Shown: piece after piece, positions 45,021 to 53,474 of the stretch
How the letters are laid out: each line of letters starts with the position of its first letter
How positions within the stretch are numbered: position 1 is the first letter of the stretch
NCBI GenBank assembly: GCA_035370245.1
Contig: DAOOVO010000003.1
Coordinates: 17,523 to 81,522 of the forward strand
Direction: 5' to 3'
Source: Pseudobacteroides sp035370245
GTDB taxonomy: Bacteria; Bacillota; Clostridia; Acetivibrionales; DSM-2933
Length of the DNA: 64,000 nt
The notes under the pieces: generated by a model
What the model was told of the DNA's origin: nothing
The model's database searches: none
The model's input: the letters and a program-made list of their open reading frames with translations, nothing else
Made by a program: the position numbers and the translations under genes

Positions 45021-45159
45021 TCATACCACCGCCTTTCAAAATAAAAGTGTTGATTTTCAAGTGATATGCGGCTATACTATTAACAGATACATTGAGTGAC
45101 TGCCTTTCATCTGCGCCAACAGATGATGTTCGGGCAGTCATTTCTTTTTTATCATTCAT
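45013..45159 (-). CDS. Small 48-residue ORF between the ATPase and mobC
   Basis: Starts at ATG 45159, 9 bases after a GGAGAG site, and ends at 45013. It begins MNDKKEMTARTSSVGADERQ and ends KGGGMNG. It overlaps the mobC stop by 8 bases and the ATPase start by 8 bases, so it fills the only gap in this operon. No similarity is recognised. It could be a small protein or a leader coupling translation of the ATPase. An upstream ATG at 45165 is too close to the site. Confidence 0.5.
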   Translation of the reverse strand: MNDKKEMTARTSSVGADERQSLNVSVNSIAAYHLKINTFILKGGGMNG

Positions 45160-45484
45160 TTGCATTCTCTCCTTTCAATCCGTGCATTATAAAGGCGATA
45201 AGGTCAATAGTGTCGAGCAGTTCCGTTTGGACATTCTCACCTGCGGAAATACGCTGTAATTCCTCAAGGATAAATGCCATCTGCGTTTTCAGCGCCTTAT
45301 AAACTCTCGGATTTGGCTGAACCACTACCTCACGCCCCATACACTTGCGGTAACAGTATTCCTGTTTCGGCAGTCCCGAAAGAGCAACTGCTCTGTTGAG
45401 TTCTTCCTGTTCTTCGGGTGATACTCGAAATCCTACGGTAATACTGCGGAAACGGTTGTGGCGGTCTACATTTTTAGCTGACAT
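45152..45484 (-). CDS. mobC: MobC-like relaxosome accessory protein
   Basis: A 110-residue basic protein. The N-terminus RSITVGFRVSPEEQEELNRA is a ribbon-helix-helix-like segment typical of MobC/relaxosome proteins, followed by LSGLPKQEYCYRKCMG and a helical C-terminus. It probably binds oriT and helps the relaxase. Four bases separate it from the integrase stop. Confidence 0.75.
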   Translation of the reverse strand: MSAKNVDRHNRFRSITVGFRVSPEEQEELNRAVALSGLPKQEYCYRKCMGREVVVQPNPRVYKALKTQMAFILEELQRISAGENVQTELLDTIDLIAFIMHGLKGENANE

Positions 45485-45488
45485 ATCA

Positions 45489-46565
45489 TCACACTCCTTT
45501 ATTCATAAAATCAAGTTTAACTGCCATTTCCTTTTGTTTTGACGGGAATAGATGAGCATAACGGTAAGTGATTTCTATGCTTTCGTGTCCCACTCGGTCA
45601 GCAATAGCAACGACGGAAAATCCCATATCAATTAAAAGACTGATATGGCTGTGGCGAAGATCGTGGATACGAATACGCTTTACCCCAGCTTCTTTTGCCC
45701 CTCTTTCCATCTCGTGGTGCAGATAGCTTTTGGTAACGGTAAAAACACGGTCTTTCTTTTTCAGCCCGTACTGCATACTGAAAAATTCCTGCATTTCGGT
45801 ACAAAGAAAATCAGGCATTTGCACAGTACGGTTGCTTTTCTTTGTTTTCGGTGAGGTGATAACATCCTGACCTTTCAAACGCTGATAAGTCTTGCTGATT
45901 TTTACCGTTCCTTTTTCAAAGTCAAAATCGGCAGGGGTAAGAGCAAGTAATTCACCCTCACGGATACCTGTCCAATAAAGCATTTGAAATGCATAGTAGG
46001 AAAGCGGTTTATCCATCATCACCTCGGAAAACTTTTGATACTCTTCCTTCGTCCAAAACAGCATTTCCTTTCGTTCCTCACTGCCCATATTGCCTGCTTT
46101 TGAGGCGGGATTGCTGCGTAAATCATAAAATCTGACTGCATAGTTAAAGATGGCTGAAAGCTGATTGTGCAAAGTCTTAAGGTAAGATGATGAGTAGGGC
46201 TTGTTTTCCTCGTTGCGATAAGCCAGCATTTCATTTTGCCACGCTCTCACATCTTTGGCGGTAATATCGTTGATTTTGCGGTCTTTAAAGTACGGCAGAA
46301 TTTTCTGCTGAATAATGTTCTCTTTGGTCTGCCAAGTGCTTTCCTTTAATCGTGGCTGCTGTTCTCTGCAATAAATTTCAACAAAGGCAGAAAAGGGCAT
46401 ATCCAAATCTCCTGAGCTTTGCTGCTGAAATTTCTGTTCCCAGTCCTGTGCTTCTTGCTTTGTGGCAAAGCCACGCTTGCACTTTGGTTTGCGTTCGCCT
46501 TTCCAGTCGGTATACTGCGTCATCACATACCAAGTGCCGTTGTCCTTATTCTTGTAAACGGGCAT
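45489..46565 (-). CDS. int: Tyrosine-type site-specific integrase
   Basis: Integrase of the element, 358 residues. The N-terminal arm-binding segment has GTWYVMTQYTDWKGERKPKC (about 8-27), followed by a SAM-like core-binding domain (about 60-155). The catalytic domain has the first Arg in WTGIREGELLALTP, the HxxR box in IRIHDLRHSHISLLIDMGF, and His plus nucleophilic Tyr in RVGHESIEITYRYAHLFP. It should recombine the 13-bp guaA-derived repeats. Its ATG overlaps the xis stop by one base. Confidence 0.95.
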   Translation of the reverse strand: MPVYKNKDNGTWYVMTQYTDWKGERKPKCKRGFATKQEAQDWEQKFQQQSSGDLDMPFSAFVEIYCREQQPRLKESTWQTKENIIQQKILPYFKDRKINDITAKDVRAWQNEMLAYRNEENKPYSSSYLKTLHNQLSAIFNYAVRFYDLRSNPASKAGNMGSEERKEMLFWTKEEYQKFSEVMMDKPLSYYAFQMLYWTGIREGELLALTPADFDFEKGTVKISKTYQRLKGQDVITSPKTKKSNRTVQMPDFLCTEMQEFFSMQYGLKKKDRVFTVTKSYLHHEMERGAKEAGVKRIRIHDLRHSHISLLIDMGFSVVAIADRVGHESIEITYRYAHLFPSKQKEMAVKLDFMNKGV

Positions 46566-46756
46566 TAATCATCTCTCCTTTCTGCTCCGTAAATTCTTTC
46601 ACTAAAATACTGTCGGCTGACACGCCCTGCAACTGTAATAAACCCCTTTGCACTCAGTTCATCGTTGAACTGTCGGATAATCTTGTAGGCATAAGCCTTT
46701 GATACATCAAGTTCCTCTGCAACTTCATCTGCTCGCATAAAAGTTTTATCTGTCAT
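46565..46756 (-). CDS. xis: Excisionase-like helix-turn-helix protein
   Basis: A 63-residue winged-helix/MerR-like protein with FMRADEVAEELDVSKAYAYK as its DNA-binding core. Placed directly before int, it is the likely excisionase or recombination directionality factor. ATG at 46756 follows GGAGG by 8 bases; an ORF extension to 46783 runs through that site and is rejected. Confidence 0.85.
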   Translation of the reverse strand: MTDKTFMRADEVAEELDVSKAYAYKIIRQFNDELSAKGFITVAGRVSRQYFSERIYGAERRDD

Positions 46757-46879
46757 AAAATCACCTCCTTTAAAAATATTCATCCTTATTTCGTGTCGGA
46801 ATACTTTCTGACCGCCTTCCGATTTGCCCGGGCGGGTACGCCATTACCGTGGTGTACGACGGTTATTCAGTTTTTACCA

Positions 46880-47011
46880 ACTTAACTTAATTAGTTTAAG
46901 TCTGTATCATCATTATACTAAGCAAATTCCGTAAAGTCAAGTGGTTTTCGAGAAAATATTAAACTTTTTTGTTTTTGTAGTCTTGACATACACTAAGCGT
47001 ATCTGTATAAT
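46880..47011. promoter_or_regulatory. Divergent promoters and operator between xis-int and the XRE regulator
   Basis: Plus strand: TTGACA (46983-46988), 17 bases, TATAAT (47006-47011), with the imperfect palindrome ATACACTAAGCGTAT in the spacer. Minus strand: TTGACT (46940-46935), 17 bases, TATAAT (46917-46912), with the related TTGCTTAGTATAA sequence. The shared CTTAG-type element suggests that the XRE protein controls both its own gene and excision. Confidence 0.72.
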
Positions 47012-47045
47012 GTATATTATCAATAGATCGTTAGGAGGAAACGCA

Positions 47046-47570
47046 ATGGCAATCGGTGAAAGAATCCGTTTCTTTAGGAATTTAAGGGGTATGACTCAAA
47101 AATGGCTCGGTCAGGCTGTGGGCTTTCCGCAAAAAACTGCTGACATTCGTATGGCACAGTATGAATCAGGATCAAGAACGCCGAAAGAAGATTTAGTAAA
47201 GGCTCTTGCAGGCGTACTTGAGGTTTCGCCTTTGGCGCTCAGAATTCCCGATATTGACAGTGATCTTGGCTTTATACATACTCTTTTTGCCGTTGAGGAT
47301 TTGCACGGCGTAAGAGTGGAGAAGAATGAAAACGAAGTGCATATCGTCTTTGACGGTAACAAGCCGAATATTGATCGCTCTGTTTTCCAAATGCTTACCA
47401 CTTGGGCAGAACAGGCTGAAAAATACAGAAACGGCGAGATTTCTAAAGAGCAATACGATGAGTGGCGCTATACTTATCCCGAAAAAGATACCACGCAGCA
47501 TTGGGCGAAAGTTCCGTCACAGGAACTCAGCGATGCCTTTGTAGAAGCCTTTAAGGATAAACTGAAATAA
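47046..47570 (+). CDS. XRE-family regulator of the mobile element
   Basis: A 174-residue helix-turn-helix repressor: IGERIRFFRNLRGMTQKWLG and IRMAQYESGSRTPKEDLVKA form the DNA-binding domain. The C-terminal part (about 90-174) ends in TWAEQAEKYRNGEISKEQYD. It diverges from xis-int and should set the excision and mobilization state. ATG at 47046 is fixed by GGAGG 7 bases upstream; the frame stays open to 46941 through the promoter. Confidence 0.88.
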   Translation: MAIGERIRFFRNLRGMTQKWLGQAVGFPQKTADIRMAQYESGSRTPKEDLVKALAGVLEVSPLALRIPDIDSDLGFIHTLFAVEDLHGVRVEKNENEVHIVFDGNKPNIDRSVFQMLTTWAEQAEKYRNGEISKEQYDEWRYTYPEKDTTQHWAKVPSQELSDAFVEAFKDKLK

Positions 47571-47583
47571 CCCTGCAAACGAC

Positions 47584-47623
47584 AAAAACCCCGTACTGAC
47601 TTTATTCCGTCAGTACGGGGTTT
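47584..47623. terminator. Bidirectional terminator at the right element end
   Basis: Perfect 12-bp inverted repeat CCCCGTACTGAC / GTCAGTACGGGG (47589-47600, 47609-47620), with A run before and T run after. It ends the XRE transcript and can also stop guaA transcripts entering the element. Confidence 0.9.
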
Positions 47624-47711
47624 AATGTTAATATGGTGTTTTTTGTGAGCCTTCAGAAATTACTCTTTACCCACAAACCACTTGATACATCCGATAAAGG
47701 TGTTCAAGTGC

Positions 47712-47732
47712 AATCTTATCAAAATCTTATCA
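47712..47732. promoter_or_regulatory. Putative integrase arm sites, right
   Basis: Two direct copies of AATCTTATCA (47712-47721, 47723-47732), about 60-80 bases inside the right attachment site. The core also occurs once near the left end. Inferred integrase or excisionase binding sites. Confidence 0.45.
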
Positions 47733-47791
47733 ACGAGGGTTTTGAAATCCTGCAAACCCGCATTATTACTGGGTTTTAAGAGTTTTTCAAT

Positions 47792-47804
47792 TTATTCCCA
47801 CTCG
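47792..47804. repeat. Right attachment site (guaA 3' end)
   Basis: TTATTCCCACTCG, the complement of GAG TGG GAA TAA plus one base, which are the last guaA codons. Identical to 33912-33924. Integration here leaves guaA intact. Confidence 0.88.
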
Positions 47805-49327
47805 ATTGTAGCCGGCGGCTTGCTTGTTATATCATAAACAATTCTGTTTATATGCTTTACCTCGTTTACTATCCTGTTGGATATCTTTTCCATAATATCA
47901 TAGGGTATTCTTGCCCAGTCAGCTGTCATAAAGTCGGTAGTTGTTACTGCCCTAAGTGCCAATGTATAATCATAGGTTCTTTCGTCACCCATAACTCCAA
48001 CACTGCGCATTCCTGTCAATACTGTAAAATACTGATTAATCTGTCTGTCCAGACCTGCATTGGCAATCTCTTCTCTGAAAATGTGATCGGAGTCTTTAAG
48101 AATCTCCAGCTTTTCCTTAGTAATATCTCCAATGATCCTTATTGCCAGACCAGGTCCCGGGAAGGGCTGTCTCCATACTATATCGGCCGGTATTCCCAGC
48201 TCTTCGCCTACTCGTCTTACCTCATCCTTAAAGAGATTTCTTAATGGCTCTATTATTTCCTTAAAATCAACATAATCAGGAAGACCACCTACATTATGAT
48301 GGCTTTTGATAACTGCTGCGTTACCCACTCCGCTCTCAATAACATCGGGATAAATTGTTCCCTGAACAAGAAAATCAACTTTTCCGATCTTTTTAGCCTC
48401 TTCCTCAAAAACTCTTATGAACTCTTCGCCTATTATTTTTCTCTTGGTCTCAGGCTCGGAAACGCCAGCAAGCTTTTCCAAAAACCTGTCTTCAGCGTTT
48501 ACTCTTATGAGATTTAAATCAAACTGCTCGGTAAATATCTTCTCGACCTGATCTCCCTCATATTTTCTAAGAAGACCATGATCTACAAAAATACATGTGA
48601 GCTGCTTTCCTATAGCCTTATGAATCATAACAGCCGCAACGGATGAATCCACGCCGCCCGACAGTGCACACAATACTTTTTTGTCTCCAACCTTTTCCTT
48701 TATTGCCTTTATGGACTGCTCGACAAAGGATGACATTATCCAATCTCCCGAGCATCCGCAAACATTATATAAAAAGTTTCTTAATATATCCATTCCCATG
48801 GGCGTATGGGAAACCTCGGGGTGAAACTGTACTCCATAGAATTTCTTCTCTTTGTTTTCCATTGCAGCATTGCAGCAGTTGCTTGATGATGCAATGCAGG
48901 TAAATCCTTCAGGGAGCCTGCTCACAAAATAAGTGTGGCTCATCCAGCATGTAGTATCCTTGTCTATTCCACTAAAGAGTTTTCCATCAGTGTTAAGAGT
49001 AATATCATTCTTGCCGTATTCCCTTTGGGCAGCTTTTTCAACGTCTCCGCCTAACATTACGCTCATTAGCTGCATTCCGTAGCATATGCCCAAAATAGGC
49101 ACTCCGATATTGAATATTTCCTTGTCACAGAAAGGTGCACCCTCATCAAGAACTGATGCAGGACCTCCTGAAAATATTATACCCTTTGGATTTAATGATT
49201 TTATTTTCTCAATAGAAGTATTATAAGGCAAAACCTCACAGTACACATTTGCCTCTCTAACTCTTCTGGCAATCAGCTGATTATATTGAGCTCCAAAATC
49301 AAGCACTATTATCAATTCATGGTTCAA
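47792..49327 (-). CDS. guaA: GMP synthase (glutamine-hydrolysing)
   Basis: Converts XMP to GMP, 511 residues. The class I glutamine amidotransferase has IIVLDFGAQYNQL, GICYGMQLMS with the nucleophile Cys and GVQFHPEVSHT. The ATP-pyrophosphatase domain has CALSGGVDSSVAAVM. The C-terminal dimerisation domain ends ATIEWE. TTG at 49327 is preferred, 9 bases after AAGGAG, giving MNHELIIVL; TTG at 49336 abuts the site. The 3' end serves as the attachment site of the mobile element. Confidence 0.95.
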   Translation of the reverse strand: MNHELIIVLDFGAQYNQLIARRVREANVYCEVLPYNTSIEKIKSLNPKGIIFSGGPASVLDEGAPFCDKEIFNIGVPILGICYGMQLMSVMLGGDVEKAAQREYGKNDITLNTDGKLFSGIDKDTTCWMSHTYFVSRLPEGFTCIASSSNCCNAAMENKEKKFYGVQFHPEVSHTPMGMDILRNFLYNVCGCSGDWIMSSFVEQSIKAIKEKVGDKKVLCALSGGVDSSVAAVMIHKAIGKQLTCIFVDHGLLRKYEGDQVEKIFTEQFDLNLIRVNAEDRFLEKLAGVSEPETKRKIIGEEFIRVFEEEAKKIGKVDFLVQGTIYPDVIESGVGNAAVIKSHHNVGGLPDYVDFKEIIEPLRNLFKDEVRRVGEELGIPADIVWRQPFPGPGLAIRIIGDITKEKLEILKDSDHIFREEIANAGLDRQINQYFTVLTGMRSVGVMGDERTYDYTLALRAVTTTDFMTADWARIPYDIMEKISNRIVNEVKHINRIVYDITSKPPATIEWE

Positions 49328-49403
49328 AAATAACAACTCCTTACATTAATTACTTTATTTAACTTAGCAAGTAAAATCCATTGACCCCTCTAATCATTTA
49401 ATT

Positions 49404-49432
49404 ATTATATAGGATTTTATTGATATATGCAA
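49404..49432 (-). promoter_or_regulatory. guaA promoter
   Basis: Minus-strand TTGCAT (49432-49427), 17 bases, TATAAT (49409-49404), about 80 bases before the guaA start. Confidence 0.65.
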
Positions 49433-49473
49433 AGCATATTTGATTTTATCCAAAGATAATTTAATTATTTCTC

Positions 49474-50415
49474 CTAAAATAAACATCTGCATGCACTGCC
49501 GTTGAGGTAATTGAATTTTAGACCCTGATATCTGTTTTCTTCACGCATTTTTGCCTCAATCATATCATGTATTTTCCACCAGCTTGTCCCCCAGTTGCAA
49601 AAAAGAGATCTCTCCTTCGGTGCCCGCCCTATAAGTCTCTGAACAACAATCTCAGGAGATAAAAACTCCAGAAATGTAATGATTCTCTCAATATATTCTT
49701 CAAGAGACACAGGCTCAATAAGCTTATTTTTATACAAATCGCCCATCCCCGTACCTTCTAAGATATACATGGAATGACACTTTACCTGATCCACACCTAG
49801 AGCAGATAATATCCTTGCACCCTCCATCACATCGTCCATGTTATCCATGGGTAGATCAACTATGTAATGTGCACATGTATCGAGGCCATGTTTTTTTATA
49901 CGAATTACAGCATCAATGAACTCAGCCAAAAGATGGCCCCTTGAAATAGCCTTGAGGGTGTGATAATTGACGGTTTGCAGACCAAGCTCAATAACAATGT
50001 CGATATTAAATTTGTTTTTCACATCCTCCAAAAAGGAAAGCTGCATGTCATTTACACAGTCAGGCCTGGTAGAAATATATATGGCAACAACACCCTCCAT
50101 GCATGAATCATTAATATATTCTTTGAATCTTTCCATTGGAAGATAAGTATTTGTATAATTCTGGTAATATATTATAAACTTGTCCGCCTTATACTTCTCA
50201 CCTATGTACTTTGTATTGATTTGTATCTGTTCTTTTACCGAAAGCTGGTTTGACAGATTTTCAAAACCTGCTCCTTCATCACCGCAAAAAAGACACCCGT
50301 TTGTTCCAAGTGTACCGTCCCTGTTAGGGCATGTGACCGGAATATTAACGGGTATCTTATATACTTTCGCACCGTACTTTTCTCTTAAATAATTGGAAAA
50401 TTTATTATAAAACAT
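49474..50415 (-). CDS. TIGR01212-family radical SAM protein (YhcC-like)
   Basis: A 313-residue radical SAM protein. The Fe-S cysteines are in the family-specific layout CPNRDGTLGTNGCLFCGDEG (about 29-48). Other family signatures are YYQNYTNTYLP and ELGLQTVNYHTL. The role is not defined for the family. It ends upstream of guaA and follows larC by 29 bases, so it could be in the lar transcript. Confidence 0.88.
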   Translation of the reverse strand: MFYNKFSNYLREKYGAKVYKIPVNIPVTCPNRDGTLGTNGCLFCGDEGAGFENLSNQLSVKEQIQINTKYIGEKYKADKFIIYYQNYTNTYLPMERFKEYINDSCMEGVVAIYISTRPDCVNDMQLSFLEDVKNKFNIDIVIELGLQTVNYHTLKAISRGHLLAEFIDAVIRIKKHGLDTCAHYIVDLPMDNMDDVMEGARILSALGVDQVKCHSMYILEGTGMGDLYKNKLIEPVSLEEYIERIITFLEFLSPEIVVQRLIGRAPKERSLFCNWGTSWWKIHDMIEAKMREENRYQGLKFNYLNGSACRCLF

Positions 50416-50444
50416 ATTAATTACCTTTTATTTACCTTTATAAC

Positions 50445-51779
50445 TTAATTACCTTTATAACTGTTTTTTGCATCCTGTGTCTTAATATCCATATGCCTGT
50501 TAACCTGTTCATAAACCGATATAAGAGGCATACCTGTCTTCATGGCGATGTTCCTGCAGTCCTCATACTCGGGAGTCACCTTTTTGATATCTCCCCATGT
50601 GGATACTTTTACTCTCACATCACCCATATCGGTATTTACGTTTATTACTTCTCTTTCCATAACATGCCTTTTAACAACACTTCTTCTAACCCCTATTGTG
50701 GAAGTTTCTCTAAAAATTATATCCGTCATTTTCTCTTCATCCTGCTTTTTGCATAATACCGACAGCATATAAGCAGGACGGTTTTTCTTCATATAAATGG
50801 ATGTGTAAAATACATCTGCAGCTCCGCTTTCAAAAAGCTTCTCCATTGTAAATCCTAGTATCTCGGAAGTGGTATCATCTATATTGGTTTCTAAAAGCAC
50901 CATATCCTCTGTCAAGCTGTCATGGCTCAAAAATGTTCCTAAAACCACTCTTAATGCATTTAATCTGCCGGTATCTCTTTTGCCGAAACCATATCCTACC
51001 TTGTCGATGATCATAACAGGCATGCTGCCGAAATCTCTGCATAATGTTTTTACTATCCCGGCACCTGTTGGTGTAATAAGCTCAGTTTTAACATCTTCAA
51101 TAACCAGAGGAATATGAGAGTTTGCCAATATTTCCATAACCGCAGGAACCGGGACCGGTATAATTCCATGTGCACATTCAACAAATCCCTGTCCGTCATG
51201 GAGGGGAGAACAATATACATCTTTAACTCCCAAAAGATCAAGACAGATGGAAGTTCCAACTATATCCACAATAGAATCTACAGCACCCACTTCATGAAAA
51301 TAAATCTCATTTATGCTTTTGTTATGTACCTTTGCTTCGGCCCTTGCTATCTCCCTGAATACCCTCTTGCTCATATTTTTAACGCTTTTTTTCAAGTTGC
51401 TTGCATCGATAAGTGCCTCAATATCCATGAGATTTCTTGTACAATGCCCATGCTTATTAAGATTATGATTTTGATCATGATCATGCTTGTTATCATGGCT
51501 ATGATTATGGTCATGACTGTGATTATGGTCACATTTTATGTGACCGTTTCTTTCCATGCGTTTAACCAGGTCATCATATTCCTCACTGACAATAACATTG
51601 AAATCTGTCCCAGCAATCCCCTGCTTTGTTGTTTTTTCAATGCGTATCTCATAGCCTCCCAGATTTAATTTCCTTAACTCCTCAATAAATAGATCTTTAT
51701 CAATTCCCAAATCGAGCAGAGCTCCGACCGTCATGTCACCGCTTATTCCCGAAAAACAATCAAAATAAAGAACCTTCAT
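50445..51779 (-). CDS. larC: Nickel insertion protein LarC
   Basis: LarC inserts nickel into the pincer cofactor (NPN) used by lactate racemase-type enzymes; 444 residues, single frame, whereas some LarC genes need a frameshift. The start has VLYFDCFSGISGDMTVGALLD. A His/Asp-rich metal-binding stretch is at about 80-112 (HNHSHDHNHSHD and so on). Also visible are FHEVGAVDSIVDIVG, ITPTGAGIVK and LLETNIDDTTSEILGF. It follows larB by 15 bases. larA and larE are not in the window. Confidence 0.93.
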   Translation of the reverse strand: MKVLYFDCFSGISGDMTVGALLDLGIDKDLFIEELRKLNLGGYEIRIEKTTKQGIAGTDFNVIVSEEYDDLVKRMERNGHIKCDHNHSHDHNHSHDNKHDHDQNHNLNKHGHCTRNLMDIEALIDASNLKKSVKNMSKRVFREIARAEAKVHNKSINEIYFHEVGAVDSIVDIVGTSICLDLLGVKDVYCSPLHDGQGFVECAHGIIPVPVPAVMEILANSHIPLVIEDVKTELITPTGAGIVKTLCRDFGSMPVMIIDKVGYGFGKRDTGRLNALRVVLGTFLSHDSLTEDMVLLETNIDDTTSEILGFTMEKLFESGAADVFYTSIYMKKNRPAYMLSVLCKKQDEEKMTDIIFRETSTIGVRRSVVKRHVMEREVINVNTDMGDVRVKVSTWGDIKKVTPEYEDCRNIAMKTGMPLISVYEQVNRHMDIKTQDAKNSYKGN

Positions 51780-51794
51780 AGCCCTTCTCCTTAA

Positions 51795-52577
51795 CTATAA
51801 TCTATTTATCATTGATGCTAAAAAACCTGCTCCGAATCCGTTATCAATATTTACTACCCCTATTCCGCTGGCACAGCTGTTAAGCATGGTCAAAAGTGCG
51901 GACAAGCCACCGAAATTAGCTCCATAACCAATGCTGGTGGGAACAGCTATAACGGGCTTATCTACCATACCTGCAACTACACTTGCAAGAGCTCCCTCCA
52001 TGCCTGCGACAACAATCAATACATTAGCCTTAAGAAGTATCTCCGATTTTGCAAAAAGTCTATGTATTCCTGCGACTCCAACATCATAAACCCTCTCTAC
52101 GGAATTTCCCATAGTTTCAGCTGTAACAGCCGCCTCTTCTGCAACAGGTATATCTGATGTTCCCGCAGTAACAACAGCTATTTTTTTAGAAGTTTTTGGT
52201 AGCTCTCTTTTCTTAACAATTATGATCCTGGCACTTTCATAATAAACAGCATCTTCGGTAATCTCTTTGATCATGTCAAAAACTTCCGGCTTGGCACGGG
52301 TTGCCATAATATTGTTATTGTTCTTCATAAGGTTTAACATGATTGCCTTAATCTGTTCATTAGTTTTACCTTCACAATAAATGACTTCAGGATATCCGTT
52401 TCTTAAGTTTCTATGATGATCCACCTTGGCAAAACCCAAATCCTCAAAAGGCAATGTTTTAAGCCTATCAACCGCTTCATCAATATTTAATTGCCCGTCC
52501 CTGACGCTTTTAAGCAACTCTTTCAAACTATCGATTTCTATGGCTATCATCACCCTTCCGTAGTTCCGGCCTATCAT
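51795..52577 (-). CDS. larB: Nicotinate-nucleotide carboxylase LarB
   Basis: LarB carboxylates nicotinate adenine dinucleotide in nickel-pincer cofactor synthesis; 260 residues. The C-terminal half is PurE-like: VVTAGTSDIPVAEEAAVTAE, VGVAGIHRLF, VVAGMEGALASVVAGM and PTSIGYGANFGGLSALLTML. The start is uncertain: ATG 52577 has no clear site, while ATG 52550 lies 3 bases from GGAAGGG. Either start overlaps the DUF2520 gene, indicating coupling. Confidence 0.9.
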   Translation of the reverse strand: MIGRNYGRVMIAIEIDSLKELLKSVRDGQLNIDEAVDRLKTLPFEDLGFAKVDHHRNLRNGYPEVIYCEGKTNEQIKAIMLNLMKNNNNIMATRAKPEVFDMIKEITEDAVYYESARIIIVKKRELPKTSKKIAVVTAGTSDIPVAEEAAVTAETMGNSVERVYDVGVAGIHRLFAKSEILLKANVLIVVAGMEGALASVVAGMVDKPVIAVPTSIGYGANFGGLSALLTMLNSCASGIGVVNIDNGFGAGFLASMINRL

Positions 52578-53448
52578 TTAAAAGACTATGTATCGATAAC
52601 CTGGTCTTTTCGCCAATACTTCCTTTTTCCAAAGCCAGATCAGCCGTTGCAATACCTAAAATATTATAAAGCTCTCTTTCCAGTTCACCGCATCTATCAT
52701 TTAAAGCATCAATATGCCCCTTTATTACATTGATGTCGCCCCTTGAAATGGGTCCTGTAAGGGATTTAACGCTTCCCAATTTTTCAATATTTGGGACGGT
52801 ACCCTTTAATAAAGGCATAAATGCATTAATATTTATTTCATTTTCAACTTTCATAACCCTTAAAAGTTTCTCAACCATATGAGAAAGTGTAACTGTATAA
52901 TTTGATATTATACATGCACAGGCATGATATATAGGCTTATTTTCCTTTTCTATCTTCACAATCTTTCCATTTAAAGCATCCACTATATCTTTAGCAACAG
53001 GATAAATATCACAAGAACCCTCAAACCCGAAATAAACTCCCTCAAATATTTCCGGGTCCGATGTACCTGCAAATGTCTGAATAGGATGCAAAGAGCCTGT
53101 TAAGGCTCCTAATCTCTCCAAATCAGCAAGCTCATCCGAAGTAAGAGCACCGCTCATATGGAAAACATATTTATTTTTTATGCTTTCAACATTTGCAGAC
53201 TGTGATATCTGCCTTGAAACATTTGCTATTTGAGAATCGGGTACGGTAATAAAAATAATATTTGAGCCGGATACCGATTCAATCAAATCGTTATTAAGGC
53301 AGATTCCCAACTGCCTGCAGAGTTTCTTTTGGGAATCTCCTCCAATACTGTATAACCCTGAAATTTCAAACCCCTTTGATTTCAAAGCTATAGCAAGACT
53401 GCTTCCAAGTTTACCCGTTCCAACTATACTTATGCTATTCGAAGTCAT
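52528..53448 (-). CDS. Rossmann-fold DUF2520 oxidoreductase-like protein
   Basis: A 306-residue NADP-binding protein. The Rossmann motif ISIVGTGKLGSSLAIALKSK is at the N-terminus, and the DUF2520 helical domain (about 130-250) has GSLHPIQTFAG and ALTGPISRGDINVIKGH. Its layout resembles ProC and ketopantoate reductases, but the substrate is unknown. It precedes larB with a 50-base overlap of frames and follows prfB by 26 bases. Confidence 0.88.
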   Translation of the reverse strand: MTSNSISIVGTGKLGSSLAIALKSKGFEISGLYSIGGDSQKKLCRQLGICLNNDLIESVSGSNIIFITVPDSQIANVSRQISQSANVESIKNKYVFHMSGALTSDELADLERLGALTGSLHPIQTFAGTSDPEIFEGVYFGFEGSCDIYPVAKDIVDALNGKIVKIEKENKPIYHACACIISNYTVTLSHMVEKLLRVMKVENEININAFMPLLKGTVPNIEKLGSVKSLTGPISRGDINVIKGHIDALNDRCGELERELYNILGIATADLALEKGSIGEKTRLSIHSLLNDRPELRKGDDSHRNR

Positions 53449-53474
53449 GACAACACCTATACCAATCCCAGCCG

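Larger units (their letters stand above)
33912..47804. mobile_element. Integrative mobilizable element in guaA carrying a defence-like operon
   Basis: About 13.9 kb bounded by 13-bp direct repeats. Its tyrosine integrase, excisionase-like gene, MobV relaxase, MobC-like accessory protein, RecA-fold ATPase and TnpV are all on the minus strand. There are no type IV secretion genes, so it should depend on a helper conjugative element. The plus strand carries six cargo genes. Its sequence is visibly less AT-rich than the flanks, and the backbone proteins look like those of gut Firmicute elements, which suggests recent transfer. The 3' end of guaA is a known target of several integrating islands. 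Confidence 0.9.
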
